Source: Roseospira visakhapatnamensis
GTDB taxonomy: Bacteria; Pseudomonadota; Alphaproteobacteria; Rhodospirillales; Rhodospirillaceae
Assembly: GCF_014197915.1 (NCBI RefSeq)
Contig: NZ_JACIGK010000015.1
Coordinates: 19,323-83,322, forward strand
Reading direction: 5' to 3'
DNA: 64,000 nucleotides
Part shown: piece by piece, positions 58,076 through 64,000 of the stretch
Layout: each line of letters opens with the position of its first letter
Position numbering within the stretch: position 1 is the stretch's first letter
Notes under the pieces: model-generated
Told to the model about the DNA's origin: nothing
Databases searched by the model: none
What the model saw: the letters and a program-made list of their open reading frames with translations, nothing else
Program-made: the position numbers and the translations under genes

Positions 58076-59500
58076 ATGCGACACGCGCGCGGCATCAATA
58101 CGCAGGGGGTGGGACCGTCGGCGCGGCCGGCGCGCCGGTCGATCGGACGGAAGGCGGTCACCATGGGGCTGGCGGTCACCGGGTCGCTGGTCCTCGGCGC
58201 CTGCGAGGGATCGGGCGACGCCGCCACGGACGGCGCCGAGGGTGCCTCGGCCGCGCCCGCGTCCGCCGTCTCGACGGTCACCGCCAGCAGCACGGCCCTG
58301 GGGCCGGCCCCCTTGCCGGTCTATTCCGTCGGCGACACCTATGTGTTCGACAGCCCGCGCGAGACCTGGACCATCACCCAGGTCACCGAGGAGAAGGTCG
58401 CCTGGGAAAGCGATCTGGGCGGCACCCGGCAGACCACGGTTGATCCGCTGCTGCCCAGCCTCCGATCGGCGGCGCCGGAGATCGGCGCGGTCACCCGGAT
58501 CATCACCGAGAAACAGGGCGACCTCTGGCCGCTGGTGGTCGGCAACGAAACCACCTTCGTGGTCGCCGCCGGCATGGACCAGCCGCCCTACAGCCAGTCG
58601 CTGCGCTGGAGTTGCCGCGTGGTCGGCACCAATTTGGTGACCGTGCCGGCGGGCTCGTTCAACGCCTACAAGGTGGCGTGCGCGCGCTCGGATGGCCTGC
58701 GCCTGAACACCTATCACGCGCCGGCGGTGGGCTACTTCGTGCGGCGCGAGGTCAGCACGGCGGAGAACCAGGGGCAGGCGCGCTCCCTGGTGGCCTACAA
58801 GAACGGTACCGGCGATCGCCTGATCGCCGCTCGGCCGCCCGGACCGGCGGACATGAATCCGCTGAATACCGCGCCGAGGACGGCCGCCGAGGTGCGGCCG
58901 CTGGAGCCGATCGGGGGCGGGACGGGCGCCGGGGCGGCATCGGCGTCGTCGCCGGGTTCAGCCCCATCCCCGGCCCCATCCCCGGCGTTGGCGCCGTCCT
59001 CGTCGCCAGCCTCCGCCGACGGGGGACCGCGACCGCTGGTTCCGCCCCATGAGACGCCACCCCAGGGGACGCCACCCCAGGGGACGCAGCCCGCCGGTGA
59101 GGCGACCGCCTGGCCGGTGCAGCGGACACCGCGTCCGGCGGCCGACGCCGCGGCGCCGGCATCCACGCCGGGCGCGGCCATGGCGCCCGCGCCGTCCTCC
59201 CGCGTGGCCAGCGCGCCGGTGCCGGCCGCCGCCGGGGCGGGGGCCTGGTCCGGGGCTGGCGTCCGGCTGGCGTCCTTCGGCTCCGCCGCCGCCGCCGACT
59301 CCGGCTGGGCGACGTTCCGTGCCGCCTATCCGGGCCTGCTGGGGGCGCTGTCACCGCGTATCGAGCATGTCCAGATCGAGGGGCGCGGCACCTTCCATCG
59401 CCTCTACGCCGGTCCGTTCGCCACCAAGACCGAGGCCCGTGCACTGTGCGGTAAGATCAGCGAGATGGGGCAGACCTGCGACGTGCGGACCTTTAACTGA
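58076..59500 (+). CDS. SPOR-domain lipoprotein
   Basis: The 474-residue protein has a long basic lead and a lipoprotein signal ending LVLGAC at residue 43. A folded N-domain follows (about 75-250; PVYSVGDTYVFDSPRE, ETTFVVAAG), then a Pro/Ala/Ser linker (about 255-395) and a C-terminal SPOR domain (about 400-474; HRLYAGPFATKTEARALCGKI). SPOR domains bind denuded septal glycan, so it probably acts at the division site. The start may instead be the internal ATG at 58163. A 17-base perfect tandem duplication spans its stop codon. Confidence 0.85.
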   Translation: MRHARGINTQGVGPSARPARRSIGRKAVTMGLAVTGSLVLGACEGSGDAATDGAEGASAAPASAVSTVTASSTALGPAPLPVYSVGDTYVFDSPRETWTITQVTEEKVAWESDLGGTRQTTVDPLLPSLRSAAPEIGAVTRIITEKQGDLWPLVVGNETTFVVAAGMDQPPYSQSLRWSCRVVGTNLVTVPAGSFNAYKVACARSDGLRLNTYHAPAVGYFVRREVSTAENQGQARSLVAYKNGTGDRLIAARPPGPADMNPLNTAPRTAAEVRPLEPIGGGTGAGAASASSPGSAPSPAPSPALAPSSSPASADGGPRPLVPPHETPPQGTPPQGTQPAGEATAWPVQRTPRPAADAAAPASTPGAAMAPAPSSRVASAPVPAAAGAGAWSGAGVRLASFGSAAAADSGWATFRAAYPGLLGALSPRIEHVQIEGRGTFHRLYAGPFATKTEARALCGKISEMGQTCDVRTFN

Positions 59501-59527
59501 TCAAGACGGGTAACTGATCAAGACGGG
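59494..59527. repeat. 17-base perfect tandem duplication across a stop codon
   Basis: TAACTGATCAAGACGGG occurs twice head to tail (59494-59510 and 59511-59527). The first copy contains the lipoprotein gene's last Asn codon and its TGA. The second copy lies in the 3' untranslated region. Confidence 0.95.
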
Positions 59528-59576
59528 CAACGGCCGCGCGACGGGCGGTGTCGCGCGAACAGGGATGGGACCCAGC

Positions 59577-60128
59577 ATGGCACGATGGGGGGGAACACGC
59601 CTCCGACGAAGCTCGTCGACGGCCACGGTCGGAACCGTGTTGGCCGCCGTCGCGGTGGTGGGGGTGTCGGTGATCGCCTGGCGTCAGGCGACCACCGTGG
59701 CGGATCTGCGGGCGACGCTGGAGAAAACCGAACGCGAGGCGGTGGCCTTGCGCGAGCAGGCGGATCTGCTGACCGAGGAGAACGCGGACCTGGCGCAGGC
59801 CCTTGATGGATCGCTGGACCTGAACGAGACCATCCAGGATCGGGCCGACGACACCGAGATCGAGCTGGATCGGCTCCGCGCGGCGCTTGAGCGCGTTCGC
59901 GCCGAGGCCGACGCGGCGCGCCAGACGCGGCTTCAGGTGCGCGAGGTGCGCGGCACCGCAGACTTTCCCATTGAACGCGCCATGGCCGAGGCCGGCGATA
60001 CGGTGGCCGGTTTCGCCGCCCGCGAGGGCACGACCGAGGCCGTGGTGCGGGCCTTGAACCCCTGGCTGGACGGGGCCGACTCGCTGTCCGCCTGGCAGAC
60101 CTTGTGGGTGCCCAAGACGGACCCGTGA
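59577..60128 (+). CDS. Membrane-anchored coiled-coil protein with LysM-like C-terminus
   Basis: The 183-residue protein has a membrane helix (about 18-35, VGTVLAAVAVVGVSVIAW), a Glu/Ala/Leu/Arg coiled coil (about 40-120) and a LysM-like segment near the C-terminus (EAGDTVAGFAAREGTTEAVVRALNPWL, LSAWQTLWVP). GGGATGGG before the ATG at 59577 suggests that start over the ATG at 59565. It follows the SPOR lipoprotein gene on the same strand, giving two peptidoglycan-binding envelope proteins in tandem. Function unknown. Confidence 0.7.
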   Translation: MARWGGTRLRRSSSTATVGTVLAAVAVVGVSVIAWRQATTVADLRATLEKTEREAVALREQADLLTEENADLAQALDGSLDLNETIQDRADDTEIELDRLRAALERVRAEADAARQTRLQVREVRGTADFPIERAMAEAGDTVAGFAAREGTTEAVVRALNPWLDGADSLSAWQTLWVPKTDP

Positions 60129-60153
60129 AAACGGTTGGCGCCGGCGGGGGGCG

Positions 60154-62262
60154 TCAGGACGGATCGGGGCCGGGCCAGGCCCAGGCGCCCGACCCGGGTG
60201 GACGGCCGGCGCGATGGTCGGCCCACAGCCCGGTGCAGGCGTCGTCCAGTTGGCGGGCGAAGGATTCGGGGTCGAGGCAGGGCAGGGCGGCCACCCGACC
60301 GCGCAACGTGGCGCGGATATCCGTCAGGGTAGCGGTGTCCCGGGCCGCCGCGATCGCGCGGGCGACATAGGCGTCGGGCGTGGTCGTGATCCAGTCGGCC
60401 AGTCCGGCGCGCGTCAGGTGCGAGACCGCGTGCCGGCCGCACAGCGGCGCGCCGGCCAGGGCCACCACCGGCACCCCCATCCACAGGCTTTCCAGGACCG
60501 TGAGGCCGCCCGACCAGGGATCGCTGTCGAGCGCGATGTCGACCCGGGTATAAAGGTCCATCATGCCGGCGCGGTCCCGGCCGCCCTCCAGCCGCACCCG
60601 GTTCGGCGGCAGGCCCTGGCGGGTGAGCCGGCGGACCAGGACGTCGCGCAGGCCGGGCCGGTCGAGGGCCCGGGCCTGGATCAGCAGCCGCGCCGACGGC
60701 AGGGCCGCCAGGATCCGTCCCCAGCGGGCCAGCAGCGGGTCGTGGAGCTTGTCCAGGCGATTGAACGACCCGAAGGTGACGGCGCCGTGGGGATCCCTCA
60801 GGCAGGGCGGCGGGCCGGGGGGTGGCGCGGCGTCCGGAGGCGCGAACAGGTAGGCGCCGTGGGGCAGGCAGACCGGAGACTCGGCGAGGCCGTCGCGGGC
60901 CGCGCGGTCCGGTACGTGAAAGCGGTCCGTGAACACCGCGTCCAGGCCGGTCAGGCCGATGCTGGCGAAGACGTCACCCCACAGGGCCTGCACCGGTGCC
61001 TGACGCTCGGCCAATGCCTCCAGCGCCTGGGGGAGCGTGGTCGGCGTCACCAGGATCAGAACGTCCGGCGCCAGGGCGGCCAGGGCGGCGCGCAGGGCCG
61101 GCGCGGTGCGCGCGGGCACGCCGCGCACGTGGTCGACGGGCAGGTCCGGCGGCAGGGGGGGCGCGGGCTGGTCGGGGGGCGTGGTGTGAAGCACGCTCAC
61201 CCGGGCGTGTCGCGCCGCCGCCACCGCCGCATGGGCCAGCATCGCCGGCAGGGCCAGGGCCGCCACCTGGGGCCGCGTCAGGTCCCCCAGGTACACCAGA
61301 TGTCGGGGAGCCTGGGGCAGGGCGGCGGCCTCGGCCGGGTGTGGCGGGCGCCACGCGCCGGTGGCGGGCGCCCAGGCATCGCGTTCGGTCCGCACGGCCT
61401 CGGGCGTCAGGCCGGGGGCGTGGTGCAGCACCGACAGCAGGTCGCCCACATGGGCCGGCGCGTGGCGGATGGCGGGGGGGACCGCCAGCATGAGCGCGGC
61501 GGCGGCGTCGGCCTCGCCCTCCGACAGGCGCAGCCGCGCCAGCCCCAGGCGCGCCGCCGGCAGGTCCGGGCGCAACTGGAGGGCGCGGGCAAAGGCGGTC
61601 TCGGCGCCGGCGCCGTCCCGGTGGCGTTGGGCGATCAGGCCCAGGGTGGTGAGGGCATCGGCATAGGCCGGAGCCAGCGCGAGGGCGAGCGTGGTCTGTC
61701 GGGTGGCCTCGGCGGCGCGTCCGGCGCGCAGCGCCAGCAGCGCCCGCGCGTGGCACAGGGTGGGGTCCCGGGCGTCCGGGGGCGCCGCCCGCGACGCGGC
61801 CTCGGCGGCCGTCGTGTCGCCGTCGGCCAGCCGCCGCATCACCAGCGCGCCGTGCCCGCGTGGATCGGTGGGGCACCAGCGCGCCCAGGCGGCGGCGATG
61901 CGCCCGGCGCCCATCGCATCCCCGTCGGCCTCGGCCCGTGCCAGATCCTGGGCGAACAAGGTCGCCAGTGGCAGGTCGGGGGCCCGGGCCAGCGCCGGGT
62001 CCAGGGTCAGCGCGCGGGTGAGCAGGCGCAGTCCGTCGATCGGCCGGCCGCGCGCGCGCACCAGCAGGCCCAGGTTGCGCAGGCTGTTGGCGTGGTGCGG
62101 CAACAGGTGGAGGACCCGACGAAAGGCGTCCTCGGCGGCGGCGTGCCGCCCGGCCTGGAGATGGGTGACCGCCGCCATGAACCACTGGCGCGCCGCCGGC
62201 TCGCCGGCCGCGCCGGGGGGCACGGGGACTGGGACGGGGACTGGGGATGTGGGGGACGTCAC
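60154..62262 (-). CDS. TPR-containing glycosyltransferase (GT41/O-GlcNAc-transferase-like)
   Basis: The 702-residue protein has TPR-like helical repeats over residues 20-270 (ARQWFMAAVTHLQAGRHA, AEDAFRRVLHLLPHHANS) and a C-terminal glycosyltransferase-B domain (about 480-690). That domain has FGSFNRLDKLHDPLLARWGRIL, DIALDSDPWSGGLTVLESLWMGVPVV and GLADWITTTPDAYVA, the standard pattern of bacterial OGT-like proteins. I placed the start at GTG 62262 with GGGAGGG upstream. It probably glycosylates a protein or envelope component; acceptor unknown. Convergent with the coiled-coil gene. Confidence 0.85.
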   Translation of the reverse strand: MTSPTSPVPVPVPVPPGAAGEPAARQWFMAAVTHLQAGRHAAAEDAFRRVLHLLPHHANSLRNLGLLVRARGRPIDGLRLLTRALTLDPALARAPDLPLATLFAQDLARAEADGDAMGAGRIAAAWARWCPTDPRGHGALVMRRLADGDTTAAEAASRAAPPDARDPTLCHARALLALRAGRAAEATRQTTLALALAPAYADALTTLGLIAQRHRDGAGAETAFARALQLRPDLPAARLGLARLRLSEGEADAAAALMLAVPPAIRHAPAHVGDLLSVLHHAPGLTPEAVRTERDAWAPATGAWRPPHPAEAAALPQAPRHLVYLGDLTRPQVAALALPAMLAHAAVAAARHARVSVLHTTPPDQPAPPLPPDLPVDHVRGVPARTAPALRAALAALAPDVLILVTPTTLPQALEALAERQAPVQALWGDVFASIGLTGLDAVFTDRFHVPDRAARDGLAESPVCLPHGAYLFAPPDAAPPPGPPPCLRDPHGAVTFGSFNRLDKLHDPLLARWGRILAALPSARLLIQARALDRPGLRDVLVRRLTRQGLPPNRVRLEGGRDRAGMMDLYTRVDIALDSDPWSGGLTVLESLWMGVPVVALAGAPLCGRHAVSHLTRAGLADWITTTPDAYVARAIAAARDTATLTDIRATLRGRVAALPCLDPESFARQLDDACTGLWADHRAGRPPGSGAWAWPGPDPS

Positions 62263-62410
62263 GAACCCTCCCGGTCTGATCGAACCGGCCCACCATACCC
62301 GCGCCCGACGTGGCGGGCCAGGGACCCGGGGCTGGCGCGGGAACGGGCGATCGCGGCGGAACGGCCGCCGGTTGCGACGATGGTCCGCGTCCATCCCTGT
62401 CCGGCCTTCA

Positions 62411-62809
62411 TCATGCCTCGGGCTCCGGCCGCCAGGCGTCGGGTACATGCACGGGGGCGCCGTCCGCCGGTACGGCGACGACATCGAAGCGCACGCCGTC
62501 CGCGCCGTGGTCCGGGTGGGCGGCCAGCCAGGCTTCGGCGGCCGTCGCCAGCCGCCGGCGCTGCGCCGGTGTGACGGCGGCCAGGGCCGCCGCCGCGCTG
62601 GGCCGGGCCTTCACCTCCACGAACACCAGCACCGGGCCGTCCTGGGCGATCAGGTCGATCTCGCCCACGCCCCGCCCCCGTTGGCCGGGCGCGCGCCGGG
62701 CCAGCACGGTCCAGCCCCGCGCCTCCAGCCATGCCGCCGCGTCGTCCTCGGCGGCGCGGCCGGCGCGGTCGGCCGCCCGGCGGGCGGCGGCGGGGCGCGA
62801 CCGGCTCAT
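62411..62809 (-). CDS. yraN: YraN-family protein (UPF0102 endonuclease-like)
   Basis: The 132-residue protein has the nuclease-like fold markers R-x-G-x-G-E-I-D-L-I (GRGVGEIDLIAQDG), then VFVEVKARPS (E-x-K) and the C-terminal FDVVAV. These match the predicted PD-(D/E)XK core of UPF0102. ATGA overlap with rsmI couples their translation. The family is linked to envelope/rsmI loci but has no settled function. Confidence 0.9.
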   Translation of the reverse strand: MSRSRPAAARRAADRAGRAAEDDAAAWLEARGWTVLARRAPGQRGRGVGEIDLIAQDGPVLVFVEVKARPSAAAALAAVTPAQRRRLATAAEAWLAAHPDHGADGVRFDVVAVPADGAPVHVPDAWRPEPEA

Positions 62810-63723
62810 GAGTCCGGCTCCCCGGTGTCCAGGGCCAGGGCCCGGCGATACAGATCGCGCCGGGGCACGCCGGTCTCGGCCGCCACCCGCGCGGCGGCCT
62901 CCTTCACGCGCAGGCCCTCGGCCAGGGCGGCGCGCAGGCGGTCGTCCTGGTCGTCCTCGGAGGGCGGGCCGGCGGCGACGTCGCTGGCCGGGGGACCGAT
63001 GACCAGCACCACCTCGCCCCGGGGCGGACCGGCCTCGGCATAGTGCGCGGCCAGGGCGGGCAGGCGGTCGCGGCGGATCTCCTCGTACAGCTTGGTCAGT
63101 TCCCGGCACACGGCGGCGGGGCGGTCCCCCAGGGTCTCGGCCGCCGCCATCAGGGAGGCGGGCAGGCGCCGCGCGCTCTCGAACAGCACCAGGGTGGCCG
63201 GGATCGGCGCCAGCTCGGCCAGGAAGCGGCGACGGGCGCCGTCCTTGGACGGCGGAAACCCGGCGAACAGGAAGCGGTCCGAGGGCAGGCCGGAGGCCAC
63301 CAGGGCCGCCAGCGGCGCCGACGCGCCGGGGATCGGCACCACCGGATACCCGGCCTCGATGACCGCGCCCACCAGCCGGTAGCCCGGGTCGCTCACCAGC
63401 GGCGTTCCGGCGTCCGACACCAGGGCGACGGCCTGGCCGTCCGCCAGCCGGGCCAGCACCTGGGGGCGCTGGCGGGCGGCGTTGTGCTCGTGATAGGGCA
63501 TCAGCGGCGTGGCGATGCCCAGGCGCGCCATCAGGGATCCGGTCACCCGCGTGTCCTCGCAGGCGATCACCGCCGCGCTCCGCAGCACCGACAGCGCCCG
63601 TGGGGTGATGTCGCCGGTGTTGCCGATGGGGGTGGCCACCACGTACAGGCCGGGCGGGAGCGGGTTGGCCGCGCCATGTTTACTTGCCGAATCCGGGTCG
63701 CTAGGCTGTCGGATCGTCGTCAC
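62806..63723 (-). CDS. rsmI: 16S rRNA (cytidine-1402-2'-O)-methyltransferase RsmI
   Basis: The 305-residue tetrapyrrole-methylase-fold enzyme has LYVVATPIGNTGDITPRAL, CEDTRVTGSLM, SDAGTPLVSDPGYRLV, VPIPGASAPLAALVASGLP and the ending FESARRLPASLMAAA. I used the GTG giving VTTIRQPSDPDS, since no better start lies in the short window before the core, but its ribosome-binding site is poor. Overlaps yraN by 4 bases. Confidence 0.93.
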   Translation of the reverse strand: MTTIRQPSDPDSASKHGAANPLPPGLYVVATPIGNTGDITPRALSVLRSAAVIACEDTRVTGSLMARLGIATPLMPYHEHNAARQRPQVLARLADGQAVALVSDAGTPLVSDPGYRLVGAVIEAGYPVVPIPGASAPLAALVASGLPSDRFLFAGFPPSKDGARRRFLAELAPIPATLVLFESARRLPASLMAAAETLGDRPAAVCRELTKLYEEIRRDRLPALAAHYAEAGPPRGEVVLVIGPPASDVAAGPPSEDDQDDRLRAALAEGLRVKEAAARVAAETGVPRRDLYRRALALDTGEPDS

Positions 63724-63928
63724 CCCTGTTGCTGGCGGTGGATCGCGGGCGGCCCGGGGGCGATCCCGGGGCGGCCCGGCGTCGCGAGGTCGCCGTGCCT
63801 GAAAATCGCCATGTGCCCATGGCCGGGTGGAGATGGGGGCCGGACTCGGCCCGACGGACCGACCCACGGTCTCGCGCGTGGGCCGTCGGCATGATCGTTT
63901 GGCATGAGTGTATCGAGGAGAGCGGCCG

Positions 63929-64000
63929 GTGAGTCCACGCCCGATGTCGTCGCGCGCGTCCCAGCGCGTGAAATCCCCCGGCGCCCTGGCGGTGCTGGTC
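63929..64000 (+). CDS. 5' end of a probable LpoA-like penicillin-binding-protein activator (partial)
   Basis: Only 24 codons are visible. From GTG 63929 (GAGGAGAGCGGCCG upstream) the start reads VSPRPMSSRASQRVKSPG, followed by hydrophobic ALAVLV, which looks like the beginning of a signal peptide; ATG 63944 is an alternative. Divergent from rsmI, this is the usual position of lpoA (yraM) in proteobacteria. The identification is positional inference only. Confidence 0.45.
   Translation, partial: MSPRPMSSRASQRVKSPGALAVLV

Overview
The window is 64 kb of a high-GC alphaproteobacterial chromosome, most likely from the Rhodospirillales. This rests on housekeeping order (secG-pyrG-kdsA-eno; nadD-rsfS-rlmH-gpmI-envC-ctpA-polysaccharide deacetylase-rppH), an alphaproteobacterial-type CheZ, a Cys-type KdsA and many GTG starts. 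Genus and species cannot be fixed from the sequence. About 58 protein genes, one tRNA-Ser(TGA) and a small mobile-element scar are visible. Coding density is high and most ORFs on opposite strands are composition shadows.

Layout. 1-2.9 kb: the 3' end of a large repetitive surface-type protein, followed by a tight partner-switching set (response regulator-PP2C phosphatase, STAS antagonist, HATPase). 3.2-12.1 kb: a polyol utilisation locus with a SorC-type regulator, a binding protein, two permeases and an ATPase of the sorbitol/mannitol class, two polyol dehydrogenases, a HAD phosphatase and a PfkB sugar kinase. It would import a hexitol, oxidise it to a ketose and phosphorylate it. 12.1-16.8 kb: a GntR/FCD regulator divergent from a DctPQM TRAP importer and an SDR, with a consensus-like sigma70 promoter and paired operator-like 9-mers. 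17-23 kb: a vWA protein, then secG-pyrG-kdsA-eno read leftward. 23.3-27.1 kb: a LysR regulator and trxB, divergent from a GH3-family enzyme.

27.1-36.3 kb: one long leftward housekeeping cluster for RNA decay, cell-envelope hydrolase control, glycolysis, ribosome maturation and NAD synthesis. Its rsfS has no canonical start codon. 36.4-39.2 kb: dTDP-rhamnose genes rfbD and rfbB divergent from rfbC; rfbA is absent here. 39.2-44.1 kb: a BMP-type nucleoside ABC importer. 44.4-46.9 kb: a DUF1127 protein, a lipid kinase and an orphan MT-A70 methyltransferase.

47.1-48 kb: tRNA-Ser followed by a decayed integration scar (5' end of a P4-type integrase, a lower-GC segment, an AraC-type fragment) that abuts the 3' end of guaA. 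49.7-53.4 kb: a feo iron-uptake operon with a His-rich FeoA, FeoB and a Cys-rich FeoB partner, preceded by a near-palindromic Fur-box candidate. 53.9-56.2 kb: OxyR and an MFS transporter. 56.5-57.8 kb: an unexplained leftward terminator with a small ORF, then cheZ. 58-64 kb: envelope proteins (SPOR lipoprotein, coiled-coil/LysM-like protein), a TPR glycosyltransferase, yraN, rsmI and the start of a probable lpoA-like gene.

I found no CRISPR array, no complete insertion sequence and no clearly new multi-gene system. The best leads are the AUA-start rsfS, the His-rich FeoA with its Cys-rich partner, the integration scar, the orphan terminator transcript near cheZ and the repeat-bearing polysaccharide deacetylase.
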